A stretch of DNA of 64,000 nt from Planctomycetota bacterium (GTDB lineage: Bacteria; Planctomycetota; Planctomycetia; Planctomycetales; Planctomycetaceae): positions 1 to 64,000 of the forward strand of contig JAHZKX010000062.1 in NCBI GenBank assembly GCA_022600195.1. The letters are read 5' to 3'. Below, piece by piece: positions 48,010-56,780 of this stretch; positions within the stretch are counted from its first letter, which is position 1; each line of letters opens with the position of its first letter. Under the pieces are notes generated by a model, which worked only from the letters and a program-made list of their open reading frames with translations, did not search any database and was not told where the DNA came from. The translations under genes were made by a program, and so were the position numbers.

Positions 48010-48390
48010 GCCTGTCGCCACAGAGCGTCGCTGATTCATACCCGATTTTTCCGCGGCTCCGGAAGATTTCGAAAGTGGAACCGTTATCAGATCAAGGCCG
48101 CTTTTTGAATCGGCAGGAATGACCTGAAGACATGCCTCGACCGCTGTAAAAATGAGTTCATGCTGATCTCATTCTGATGGCGCACTTTTCAAAAATGTTG
48201 AAAATACAATCAGAGTCACTCAGCATTCGTAATTCTTTAAATATTTATAAGTCGTTATATGAATGAGGTTTAGTTGCCTTGTTTATGGGCCTGAGATACG
48301 AATCGGCATAATTGGCATCTTTTGCGCTTTCCTCTTAAAGCGTTCACATCACAACGCGGGCAGTTCTGATTTACCAAAAGGGGAAGAGTC
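48010..48390. other. Intergenic region, about 380 bases
   Basis: No gene is visible. It precedes the repeat-rich secreted protein and probably contains its promoter. Confidence 0.4.
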
Positions 48391-50679
48391 ATGATGATCC
48401 AGAAAAAAGTCCACTACCTGAAACATTACTTTCGCTGCTTGCTGTCACTGGCTTTGATGGCGGGAATCTGCGGGTCACCACTGTTGGCGGCAGATTCATC
48501 CAGAAAGTCTTCCAGACGCAGCAGTTTAAAAAGTTCCTCCAGCAGATCAAGTCAACCACAACGTTCACAATCGTCTTCAAAACGTTCCAGTCGGTCACAA
48601 AGCTCCAGCCAGTCGAAAAGCAGTCGGCCCCAAAGTAGTCAGCCCCAAAGTAGTCAGCCCAAAAGCAGTCAGTCGAAAAGCAGTCGATCCCAAAGTAGTC
48701 GAACACAGCGCACACAGCCGAAGTCAACACCTTCGACTTCCAAACGTTCCTCTCGTTCTTCACGACCTGCTTCAAAAGTCACGCCACAAAGATCAACACC
48801 CAAAGTGAGCAATCGCGGAACCGGAAAATCACGACCCTCCTTCAAGGTAACGCCGAAAACAACGCGACCTGCTTATAAGATTCCTCAGACAAGCAAACGT
48901 CCGAGTGTAAAAGGGATTTCCAAAACTCCACCATCGCGCGTGCCCAGTCTCAAAATTCCGAACCGAAAACCAGGCACGACAAAAGACTTACCCAAGCCCG
49001 GAAAAGGAACCTTCGTTCCGAAACCCGGAAAAGGAACCTTCGTTCCGAAACCAGGTAAAAATAACGTGAAGCCAAAACCGGGCAAGAACAATGTGTTCAA
49101 ACCAGGCAAAGGTACATTTAATCCCAAACCCGGAAAAGGAACCTTCGTTCCAAAACCCGGAAAAAATAACATGAAGCCAAAACCGGGTAAGGACAATGTG
49201 TTCAAACCAGGTAAAGGTACATTTAATCCCAAACCCGGAAAAGGAACCTTCGTTCCGAAACCCGGAAAAAATAACGTGAAGCCAAAACCGGGCAAGAACA
49301 ATGTATTCAAACCAGGCAAAGGTACATTTAATCCCAAACCTGGAAAAGGAACCTTCGTTCCGAAACCAGGTAAGGGCATCAATGTTCCCAAGCCAGGTAA
49401 AGGGAACAAAGTTCCGAACCTCGGCAAAGGCAATCAGTTTCAGCCGATTCCTCCATCCAAAAAATGGATCGGTAAAAATGGTGTTCCTCTCAAGAAAGAC
49501 TTGTTTAAAGGTAAAAACATCAAACCAATCAACGCGAGTCTCCAGAAACAGTTGAAAGCCGGAAAATTAAATTCTCTGATCAACAGCAAGAAAAGCAAAA
49601 AGTGGAATCTCAAGAAGCAGTTTGATCTGCACAAAAAAGGCGACGTCGCACGACAGATGCACTTCCACAAGAATTTGCTTAAGCACGGCGGTTGGAGAAA
49701 TCGAACGCTGTTCGGTCGCATGTCACTCTCATACACCAAATCACACTTTGGTTGCTGGTACGCCGGCCCTGGTGTGTATCCCAGCTACTGCTGGAGCCCA
49801 CACTGGAGCGAGTGGGTTGACTGGTGCTGGTGGGACTGGTGTCACCCCATCTGTGATCCGCGACCACTCTTCTGTCGTCCTGTCATCTGTGAACCATGTG
49901 TTGCCTGGGACTGGTATGAATGCCCTGTCTGGCAGCCACTGCCCATCGTGACCTGTGGTACCTGGGTTGACGTTGAACCCATCGTGATCAATACCGGCCT
50001 CGACTTGCAGATGTTGGCAGTACGGTTTGTAGATTCGGGACACGCAGAAGAAGAACTCGGACCTCGCTTCCGTGTCTGGTTCCGCAATAACAGTAACGTT
50101 GACATCCACAAACCGTTCAATGTAATGCTGTTGGCTTCCAATTCACATGAATTATCAGAGGGTGTACCCGAAGCGGGATCACGCGTTGATAATATCGCCG
50201 CGGGTCAGATTCAGTCTGTCGATATCCGTCTGCCTTTTGCAGCCAGCACAATGTCAACCGATGCAGAAGGAAATGAAGTTCCTTTCGAACAATTGCATGT
50301 CTTGATCGATTCACATCGTGAAATTCCTGAAGCCTTCGAAGAAAACAATGGTGCTGTGATGGCACGCGTTGATGTCCTGTCTGTCGATCCTGCTCTGTTT
50401 TCAACCGACACAGAAGTCGTCGTGAGTGGGGGAATGGTGAATCTGGCAGGCGAAGGTCTGGGACCGGAACCCGGTAAAGTGCTTGTGTCACTCAATGGCA
50501 TGAATTTTGAAGCGGAAATCCACGGCTGGTACGATCTCGGTGTTCGCGTCAAGATGCCCGAACTGCCTCTCTTAGATGCAGCAGAGGCAACCTTGATCGT
50601 GGTCCGAGGAGATGGAGCCGCTTCGAATCCAATCGAAGTACAATTTGCACCACTGATGGCGGAAGTCGTCGCTGAATGA
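48391..50679 (+). CDS. Secreted repeat-rich protein: Ser/Arg tail, PGK repeats, Trp/Cys belt, CARDB and TIG domains
   Basis: This 762-residue protein has a signal peptide (about 1-34) and GGGAAGAG before its ATG. Residues 37-125 are Ser/Arg/Lys/Gln-rich. Residues about 195-350 carry sixteen PGK units plus one degenerate unit, in a near-identical 35-residue (105-bp) super-repeat copied three times. A Lys-rich stretch follows. Residues about 450-530 are packed with Trp and Cys ('WSEWVDWCWWDWCHP'). The C-terminus has a CARDB-like domain (about 535-665) and an IPT/TIG-like domain (about 670-755). It is strongly basic and probably lies in or on the envelope, binding an acidic polymer or cross-linking. 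The function is unknown. Confidence 0.85.
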   Translation: MMIQKKVHYLKHYFRCLLSLALMAGICGSPLLAADSSRKSSRRSSLKSSSSRSSQPQRSQSSSKRSSRSQSSSQSKSSRPQSSQPQSSQPKSSQSKSSRSQSSRTQRTQPKSTPSTSKRSSRSSRPASKVTPQRSTPKVSNRGTGKSRPSFKVTPKTTRPAYKIPQTSKRPSVKGISKTPPSRVPSLKIPNRKPGTTKDLPKPGKGTFVPKPGKGTFVPKPGKNNVKPKPGKNNVFKPGKGTFNPKPGKGTFVPKPGKNNMKPKPGKDNVFKPGKGTFNPKPGKGTFVPKPGKNNVKPKPGKNNVFKPGKGTFNPKPGKGTFVPKPGKGINVPKPGKGNKVPNLGKGNQFQPIPPSKKWIGKNGVPLKKDLFKGKNIKPINASLQKQLKAGKLNSLINSKKSKKWNLKKQFDLHKKGDVARQMHFHKNLLKHGGWRNRTLFGRMSLSYTKSHFGCWYAGPGVYPSYCWSPHWSEWVDWCWWDWCHPICDPRPLFCRPVICEPCVAWDWYECPVWQPLPIVTCGTWVDVEPIVINTGLDLQMLAVRFVDSGHAEEELGPRFRVWFRNNSNVDIHKPFNVMLLASNSHELSEGVPEAGSRVDNIAAGQIQSVDIRLPFAASTMSTDAEGNEVPFEQLHVLIDSHREIPEAFEENNGAVMARVDVLSVDPALFSTDTEVVVSGGMVNLAGEGLGPEPGKVLVSLNGMNFEAEIHGWYDLGVRVKMPELPLLDAAEATLIVVRGDGAASNPIEVQFAPLMAEVVAE
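48985..49440 (+). repeat. PGK-encoding tandem repeats, 105-bp period
   Basis: The DNA coding for the PGK segment repeats with a 105-bp period; equivalent points fall at 49096, 49201 and 49306. The copies are nearly identical at the DNA level, so they were recently duplicated or are kept alike by recombination. Confidence 0.85.
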
Positions 50680-50724
50680 CGGAAGTGTGCGACAGGTAGC
50701 TTGGAGCTATCTCTATTTCCGAAG

Positions 50725-50757
50725 AGGGAGCAGGCATTATGTCTGCTCCCTTTTTTT
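50725..50757 (+). terminator. Rho-independent terminator after the repeat-rich gene
   Basis: A 9-bp stem (AGGGAGCAG / CTGCTCCCT, 50725-50733 with 50743-50751) with a 9-base loop is followed by a run of seven T. It lies 46 bases after the stop at 50679. Confidence 0.9.
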
Positions 50758-50876
50758 CTGGATACTCGATTCCCTTTCCTCTACAATAGCACAATACCCA
50801 TACCGCACGCTTCAATAACCAGACTCATGAGGTCCTTCTCCTGACAACATTTCTCCGGGAATTCTGGCTGTTTGGA

Positions 50877-51644
50877 TTGAAACAGGCTTCGGCCTGTATC
50901 TTCGGTGGATTTCTACTGGCGGTGATGATCATCACGCGGTTCTGGTATCCCATTGATTTTCTCGATCGTTACGATTTTCTGTTTCTGGCTGCCGTCGCGT
51001 TTCAGGTTTTGTTACTCAGCTTTCGTCTGGAATCGCCGCGCGAAGCAGTTGTGATTTTAATCTTTCACATCGTCGCCACGGTAATGGAACTCTTTAAGAC
51101 TTCAGATGGCATTCGCTCCTGGCAGTATCCGGAACCATTTCTGATCGGCATTGGAAATGTCCCCTTATTCGCCGGCTTCATGTATAGTGCGGTAGGAAGT
51201 TATATTGCCCGCGTCTGGCGCATTTTTGATTTTCGTTATTCCCATTATCCACCAATGTGGAGCACGGTCGTGCTGGTGACATTAATTTATATCAACTTTT
51301 TTTCGCATCACTATGTGTACGACATTCGCTGGCTCTTAATTTTTGCCAGCATGCTCATGTTTGGGAGAGTGAGCATCTATTTCAAAATGGACACCGTGCA
51401 TCGCCACATGCCTCTCATTATTGGCTGGTTACTGGTGGCTCTGTTTATCTGGTTTGCAGAAAATCTGGCGACCTATTCCCATATCTGGATTTATCCCACT
51501 CAGGAAAAGCAGTGGCAAATGGTGCCCCTCTCCAAATTGACCGCCTGGTATCTGTTGATGATGCTCAGTTTCGTGCTGGTGTCGCTCGTCAATCGTCCCA
51601 CTCTGTTCAAAGACGATCAGGAGCGGGATTTAAATTTATCTTAA
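50877..51644 (+). CDS. DUF817 integral membrane protein
   Basis: The 255-residue segment matches DUF817, a family of about eight-helix membrane proteins of unknown function. Family signatures are '[20 protein letters not shown]', '[20 protein letters not shown]', '[16 protein letters not shown]' and '[20 protein letters not shown]'. The TTG at 50877 is the first standard start in frame, but the frame continues upstream as '[15 protein letters not shown]', which is also typical of the family. The true start is probably the CTG at 50841, preceded by GAGG at 8-base spacing. It converges with a lipoprotein gene. Confidence 0.9.
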   Translation: MKQASACIFGGFLLAVMIITRFWYPIDFLDRYDFLFLAAVAFQVLLLSFRLESPREAVVILIFHIVATVMELFKTSDGIRSWQYPEPFLIGIGNVPLFAGFMYSAVGSYIARVWRIFDFRYSHYPPMWSTVVLVTLIYINFFSHHYVYDIRWLLIFASMLMFGRVSIYFKMDTVHRHMPLIIGWLLVALFIWFAENLATYSHIWIYPTQEKQWQMVPLSKLTAWYLLMMLSFVLVSLVNRPTLFKDDQERDLNLS

Positions 51645-51661
51645 GCATCTTTGCAGCTTTG

Positions 51662-52081
51662 TTAATCAATCAGCTTCAACTCAATTTCATTTTCCGACTC
51701 GGAAACATTCACAACCAGAGGCGTACTGCTTGGGTTGGTATATTTTACCGGAATCGCACTTTTCATCGAAACACCCTCTGACGTTGTTTGATAGGCGTTC
51801 ACAGTAACTTTGTGCTCTCCGGGAAGGACACCATCTTTATTCCCAAACGTACTCAATTCAAACTTGCCAGAAGCGTCCGCTTTGCCGGTTGCCGGTTTCC
51901 TCCCTTGAGTGGGATAGAACATAATGGAGGCATCAGGCACAGGTTTCCCCTGATAGGTAACAACTCCTGAGACTGAAATCGTGGGTGGTAAGTCCGCATC
52001 CCGGTTCCCACTACAACCCAGAAATACAATTAAGCCCAATACGGTCAATGCTGGTTTCATTAACAGATGGATCGAATGCAT
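51662..52081 (-). CDS. Lipoprotein with carboxypeptidase-regulatory-like domain
   Basis: The protein is 139 residues from the ATG at 52081, which has AGGAG 6 bases upstream. The lipobox is 'IVFLGC', so it is lipid-anchored outside the cytoplasm. The mature part is a single beta sandwich ('VSGVVTYQGKPVPDASIMFY', 'PGEHKVTVNAY'), as in lipoproteins that follow DUF1559 genes across planctomycetes. It lies 113 bases after the pseudopilin gene in the same direction. No activity is known. Confidence 0.85.
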   Translation of the reverse strand: MHSIHLLMKPALTVLGLIVFLGCSGNRDADLPPTISVSGVVTYQGKPVPDASIMFYPTQGRKPATGKADASGKFELSTFGNKDGVLPGEHKVTVNAYQTTSEGVSMKSAIPVKYTNPSSTPLVVNVSESENEIELKLID

Positions 52082-52194
52082 GAGTTGCTCCTGTTGAACT
52101 ATTAAGATCGAATCGATTGTTATCAAGAACAGATTGACTGACTGAAATCCCTCAATTTAATTTACCTGAATTTCCTGGTGCAAAATCAGGATGA

Positions 52195-53148
52195 CTAATT
52201 GGGGAGGCCACCCAGGGGCAAGCCATCTTGAGGATTCCCCAATTGTTGATAGGTCAGAAAATCCATGTTTTCACTCAGAAAGTGAACGCTGCCATCGACC
52301 ATCAGAAATTGGGCGCCCCCTTCATGGTAACTCGAAAATGCAAATCCATCGGTCCAGCCGTGAGCGCCAGAACTGATGCGAGCCTGAGCACTGCCACAGA
52401 CTTTAAAAGCGTGATTGATCGGAAACGCGGTGGTCATCGGAGAATGCCACGCTGCCCAGGAAGACCAGGCATGGAAACCAGGAGAATTTTCGCCGACAAA
52501 GAGCACATTCGAAGTCCCGTCTACTACATCTCGCATTCTGATCGTGCGGTTGGGGGTCACCACACTTCCCCCGCCACCACTGACCCTCAGTCCCATACGA
52601 CGGTCGAACATTCCGTGTGGCAGGGGAGAAGTGGCTGAAGTCAGATCGTAGCCCCTGCCATCCACACCTTTATAAGTTGTGACAGCAATATTATTTCGGG
52701 AAGCAGCAGGGCAGGTCGCCGGATAACACCAGTTTGACCAAACCTGATTGCTACCACTCACACGGTCGGCGGTCGGGTCACTGGGGCAGCGATAAACGAT
52801 CACGGGAGTTTGTGCGATCGTTAAATTTCCAGCATCAACAATATTTCCACTGAAGTTAATCTGATTATAAAGGGGGGCTTGATCAATATAGGGTAAAACC
52901 AATGCACGCCAGCCAAAGGAATTCCCGGTATCACCATGACTGATCGGAAAAACATTGTGCGCATCATGGTAATTATGCGTGGCCAGTCCCATCTGTTTCA
53001 AGTTGTTTTTACATTGGCTACGGCGTGCTGCTTCTCTTGCTTGTTGTACCGCAGGCAACAAAAGAGCAATCAGGATCGCAATAATCGCAATGACTACCAA
53101 TAGCTCGATCAGTGTGAATCCACGCTTATTGTAGAGGACATTTCCCAT
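52195..53148 (-). CDS. DUF1559 pseudopilin-like protein
   Basis: The 317-residue protein has a pilin-like start ('[20 protein letters not shown]'), the helix '[20 protein letters not shown]', the DUF1559 domain, and an H-X9-DG motif ('[12 protein letters not shown]') near the C-terminus. It is the second such protein in this window, and the N-terminal 60 residues are nearly identical to the one at 46662. It is expected to be inserted in the inner membrane and processed by a prepilin peptidase. GGGAAG sits before the ATG. It lies between a GntR regulator and a lipoprotein, all leftward. Confidence 0.93.
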   Translation of the reverse strand: MGNVLYNKRGFTLIELLVVIAIIAILIALLLPAVQQAREAARRSQCKNNLKQMGLATHNYHDAHNVFPISHGDTGNSFGWRALVLPYIDQAPLYNQINFSGNIVDAGNLTIAQTPVIVYRCPSDPTADRVSGSNQVWSNWCYPATCPAASRNNIAVTTYKGVDGRGYDLTSATSPLPHGMFDRRMGLRVSGGGGSVVTPNRTIRMRDVVDGTSNVLFVGENSPGFHAWSSWAAWHSPMTTAFPINHAFKVCGSAQARISSGAHGWTDGFAFSSYHEGGAQFLMVDGSVHFLSENMDFLTYQQLGNPQDGLPLGGLPN

Positions 53149-53297
53149 CTTTCTTCCCTTTCAAACTCAATGAAAGTGCGACACAGGCCCACCCGAAATC
53201 TGGCATTTTTACAATACTTTCGAAAACCAGGCAGTATTAGACAATAAATAAAACGAAGAACTTATAGGCATCAAGTTCCCCTCTCAGAGGAATTTGT

Positions 53298-54491
53298 TTA
53301 TCTCATCTTTACTTCACTGATGGCACCAAGCGTCGTGCCATGATAGACTTCCGCAGGAATTATATACGAATCTGAAGATTCGATCGGGATCCCTCCACTA
53401 CGCATCTTGTTAAGTAGTTGTGCCGCACGATGGCCCAGTTCTGTTTCGTCGACGGTGACCGAAGCAATATGTTGTTGGAGTACGCTGTGGCGAATTTTGT
53501 CGCCGACTCCAATCAACGAAACCTCTTCCGGCATACGGATTCCCATTTTGTTTAAATGCAGATAGAGCCGCTCTGCCATCGAATCGAACGTTGTAAAGAT
53601 GGCTGTCGGTCGGTCTTTACTTTCCATCAGGCGTTTTAATGTGCTGGCAATATCGGCATCGAGCTTCTGCATATCGATCACGCCGTCTTCGCCAAAATAA
53701 CAATGGTCTTGTGGTAACTCGCAGCCTTCCTCGGCTAATGATTTTTGAAAACCATCCAGATACGTATCTGTCGAGTGAGTGCAGTGCGGGGCAAAAAAAG
53801 CAAACTGCTTATGACCTGATTCCACCAGGGCTTTGCCCGCCAGTCTGCCAATCTCATTGTAGGGCAGTCCTAACAGGGGCGCGACAATGCCCTCGACCGG
53901 ACGGTGACAGAGGACAACGGGAATCCCAGCTTTTTGTAACTGGCGAATTTGATATGCGGGAGTGGGAGGGGTGCTGGCAGGGACAATCGCGACGCCTCCT
54001 ACCTGATTATCAATCAATTGCAGAATCGCATTGCCCTGCTTGTCGATATTATTTCGAGTGCAACAAACCATCATCTGGTTTTGTGATTCTCTTGCTGATT
54101 CTTCAAAACTGTGTTGCAGCGATGGATAGAAACCAGATAAGACTTCAGGGATGACCAATGCTAGGATATCGAGTCCAGAAGCAAGTCTCTGGCGCGCATT
54201 TTCATGCACGAAAGTTCCTTTTCCCTGAACGCGGGTAACCAACCCTTCACGCTCCAGCATGCCCATGGCCTGTCTGACAGTACTACGTGCACTTTCAAAT
54301 AAGTTCGCTAACTGTTGTTCAGAAGGAAGAGCGGTTCCGGGTTGAAGTTGTCCTTCTCGAATCTGCGTTTTGAGAAGTTCCTGAATGCGCTCGTATTTTG
54401 TCTGAGTGGAATCAGCAGATCTGCCAGCTGAAAATGAGGTCGCATCAAAGGTTTCATCTTTGAATATCAAAGTTCGATCATCCCTATTCAA
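53298..54491 (-). CDS. GntR-family regulator with LacI-type sensor domain
   Basis: The protein is 397 residues. Residues about 30-105 form a GntR-type winged helix ('YERIQELLKTQIREGQLQPG', 'LPSEQQLANLFESARSTVRQ', 'GLVTRVQGKGTFVHE'). Residues about 115-385 are a LacI/periplasmic-binding-protein-like sensor ('LDILALVIPEVLSGFYPSLQ', 'AGIPVVLCHRPVEG', 'EVSLIGVGDKIRHSVLQQ'). This AraR-like layout usually senses a sugar. The start is a TTG; the first 28 residues are extra to the domain. It precedes a DUF1559 and a lipoprotein gene in the same direction and may control them. Confidence 0.9.
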   Translation of the reverse strand: MNRDDRTLIFKDETFDATSFSAGRSADSTQTKYERIQELLKTQIREGQLQPGTALPSEQQLANLFESARSTVRQAMGMLEREGLVTRVQGKGTFVHENARQRLASGLDILALVIPEVLSGFYPSLQHSFEESARESQNQMMVCCTRNNIDKQGNAILQLIDNQVGGVAIVPASTPPTPAYQIRQLQKAGIPVVLCHRPVEGIVAPLLGLPYNEIGRLAGKALVESGHKQFAFFAPHCTHSTDTYLDGFQKSLAEEGCELPQDHCYFGEDGVIDMQKLDADIASTLKRLMESKDRPTAIFTTFDSMAERLYLHLNKMGIRMPEEVSLIGVGDKIRHSVLQQHIASVTVDETELGHRAAQLLNKMRSGGIPIESSDSYIIPAEVYHGTTLGAISEVKMR

Positions 54492-55173
54492 GAACTCTTA
54501 TTTCCTCGGTACAAGACTCTGATTCTGAATGAATCGATGAAAGGTACATACAATATCATACGACTTTGCAGTTCTCATAATACTGTGGTCTGTTGATCAG
54601 TCAATTAGAAAATGGAAAACAAAGCATTTTAACAGTATTTATCCAAGCTGAGACAGACTTTGAACCAAGTTCGCAAAAAAGATCCAAAAACAAGTTCTGA
54701 AATAAATGTCTGTACAATATTAATACAATTGCAGAGTTTTTAGGAGTGATTTGTTTCTCTGGGACGTACCACGATTCAGTTCGATTCGGAAATGGGACCC
54801 CCTTCGCGGTGTCACTCGTACCGTTCCTTTTTGAAGTGTCCCTCTAGTTTATGTTGTTAAGAGCCTATAATGCTCGTAAAGGGAAGTTTGACCGGGATTC
54901 ACAGCAGAAAATTCGGTCATCCCGGGTTTCCTCGTGGAATCCTGCTTGCATCCCGTGAAAAAACTGTTTCTACTATTTAGGTAGTGTTTATTGCGTAAAG
55001 TCCCGCCTACAAAGAATATGAGGGATAACTCCCTTTTCGTCTTGGGTTTATCCTGTACCACAGGTTTATTATCGCGTCTCCAGAACCATTTGGATCGAGT
55101 TGATTTTTATCGAAACCATTATGATTCAATGGGAAGCGTTCTAGAATTAACGAAGCTCACAGCAAATTGAATC
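54492..55173. other. Intergenic region before the four-gene cluster
   Basis: About 680 bases separate the GntR gene and the GcvH-like gene (divergent). A perfect TATAAT occurs at 54866. I looked for a glycine riboswitch before the GcvH-like gene and saw no match. The short leftward open frame at 54849-55061 is not supported. Confidence 0.45.
54866..54871 (+). promoter_or_regulatory. Candidate -10 box for the cluster
   Basis: TATAAT is perfect, but no good -35 box lies 17 bases upstream. If used, it would give a leader of about 300 bases before the GcvH-like gene. Confidence 0.3.
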
Positions 55174-55626
55174 ATGCCCGACGATCTTGTCTTTATGATG
55201 GGGAATTTTGAGGCCCGAATTCCTCAGGACCGTGTTTATAGTAAGTCACACCTGTGGTTCAAGCGGGGGGAAGCGCATTGGCGCGTCGGTTTTTCTGCCT
55301 ACTCGGTTCGGTTATTACAGGATGTCTATTTTCTGGATTGGGCCATTGATCCGTTTACCAATGTTCAGGAAAAACAAAAAATTGGTGAGATTGAGAGTTC
55401 CAAAGCATTATCCGACTTGTATGCCCCTTCGGCTGGCCGAATTTTGGAATTCAATGAAGAACTGTTAAACGATCCTTCCGCCATCAATCAGGCGGATAAT
55501 TACGAAAAAGGCTGGTTATTTGAGATGGAGTCAGAGGAGCAGTGGTTGACCCCGACAGAGTACCTGCAAATATTAGATGATGGTTGGGAGCAAACCCAAC
55601 GATTGATTAAAGGACAACTCAACTAG
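55174..55626 (+). CDS. GcvH-like lipoyl carrier protein
   Basis: The 150-residue protein matches the glycine cleavage H-protein fold. The lipoyl lysine is K77 in '[20 protein letters not shown]', and '[20 protein letters not shown]' plus 'GWLFEM' are typical of the C-terminal part. The N-terminal half diverges from standard GcvH ('[20 protein letters not shown]'). The rest of the glycine cleavage system (gcvT, gcvP) is absent. Instead it starts a rightward run with a ferredoxin, terpene cyclase and prenyl synthase gene (44, 45 and 85 bases apart). It may carry intermediates or electrons for that pathway, or be a lipoate storage carrier. Confidence 0.88.
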   Translation: MPDDLVFMMGNFEARIPQDRVYSKSHLWFKRGEAHWRVGFSAYSVRLLQDVYFLDWAIDPFTNVQEKQKIGEIESSKALSDLYAPSAGRILEFNEELLNDPSAINQADNYEKGWLFEMESEEQWLTPTEYLQILDDGWEQTQRLIKGQLN

Positions 55627-55670
55627 AAAACGAATCCTCGTTTCAGTTTTGTGATATAAAGGTTTTCGGA

Positions 55671-56735
55671 ATGGCGGATAAAAAATTAACAGTGGTGATC
55701 TCTCAGGCGCAGGGGAAAAATCCCGCGAAGCGTGAGCTGGAAGAATCGCTGGCAGCCGCATTGCTGATGGAATCCGATTTGGAAGTTTCACTGGTGCCTC
55801 ACCTTTACGATCTTTCTCCTGATCATACGGGAACCATGTTTCTCCAGGCCATCCCCGGCGATATGGTTGTCCTCTCCTGGTTATATCCGCGGGCCAGTCA
55901 CTGGGTACTCGACCGACAGGGAGTCCGCGGCCATGAAGGGCTGGTGCTCTTAAAAGAAGAGATCAATGAAGAGGAACAGGAAGATCCCGAAGCCGAAGAA
56001 AATAAATCGACCCCGTTTGAAAATCCCGAACGTCAGCAGACGATTCCCGATCGAAAAATTTATAACATCGATTTACGCGTCAGCTCCAATCCCGATGACT
56101 ATCTGAAAGAAATTAAACGCCTCGCTCAGGATGCACAGGTGCAAACATTTCAGTTGGGAAATCTGATCCAGGAAACACCCAAACCGGCGCAGCTCGAAAA
56201 ATATCTGAAGCCGCTGGACATCATTAACGCCCAAAATAACAACACCCCTAACAATAACGGTAGCGCCAATAACGCGGCTGACCAGTTAGAACCCACCAAG
56301 CGCCGCTGGTATCCCGTCATCGATTATGGTTTGTGTACGAATTGCATGGAGTGTATCGATTTTTGTCTGTTCGGCGTCTATGGCGTTGATCAGGGCGGAC
56401 AGGTTCTTGTGGAAGAACAGGATAGCTGTAAAAAAGGCTGCCCCGCCTGCAGTCGTGTCTGTCCCGAAAACGCCATCATCTTCCCGGGACATAAAACACC
56501 GGGCATTGCAGGCGCCGATGGGGAAGTGGCCGGCTTGAAAATTGATCTCTCCAAACTCTTTGGTGCCCCCGATGCACTCGAAATGGCAGCCAGAGAACGT
56601 GATGTCGAACTCGTCGCCGAAGGACGAGATGCCGTGGGCCTGTCCGTTGGAGTGCCCAAACGCCTCAAAGTATCTCAATCAACCAGCGATGAGCTAGACG
56701 ATCTCATTGACAGCCTGGATTCCATGGAATTGTAA
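55671..56735 (+). CDS. 8-Cys [4Fe-4S] ferredoxin with large N-terminal region
   Basis: The protein is 354 residues. Residues 1-95 form a compact region of unknown family, 95-125 a Glu-rich linker, 130-185 another folded part, and 187-205 an Asn-rich linker. Two iron-sulfur motifs follow: C222-x2-C-x2-C-x3-C232, and C253-x3-C-x2-C-x3-C264, with an expanded second loop. It should carry two [4Fe-4S] clusters and act as a cytoplasmic electron carrier. It is the second gene of the cluster. The large N-terminal part sets it apart from simple ferredoxins and may dock a partner enzyme. Confidence 0.87.
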   Translation: MADKKLTVVISQAQGKNPAKRELEESLAAALLMESDLEVSLVPHLYDLSPDHTGTMFLQAIPGDMVVLSWLYPRASHWVLDRQGVRGHEGLVLLKEEINEEEQEDPEAEENKSTPFENPERQQTIPDRKIYNIDLRVSSNPDDYLKEIKRLAQDAQVQTFQLGNLIQETPKPAQLEKYLKPLDIINAQNNNTPNNNGSANNAADQLEPTKRRWYPVIDYGLCTNCMECIDFCLFGVYGVDQGGQVLVEEQDSCKKGCPACSRVCPENAIIFPGHKTPGIAGADGEVAGLKIDLSKLFGAPDALEMAARERDVELVAEGRDAVGLSVGVPKRLKVSQSTSDELDDLIDSLDSMEL

Positions 56736-56780
56736 GACTTCACTTATGCAATTAAGAACTCTGGCCAGTAAGATAGCGGA

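Noticed and set aside
48885-49433. Leftward repeat-containing open frame of 182 codons
   Set aside because: It mirrors the PGK repeat DNA on the other strand and has no independent support.
54849-55061. Leftward open frame of 70 codons before the GcvH-like gene
   Set aside because: No domain, signal or good ribosome site; amino-acid content looks random.
54492-55173. Glycine riboswitch before the GcvH-like gene
   Set aside because: No conserved glycine-aptamer core or tandem arrangement is visible.
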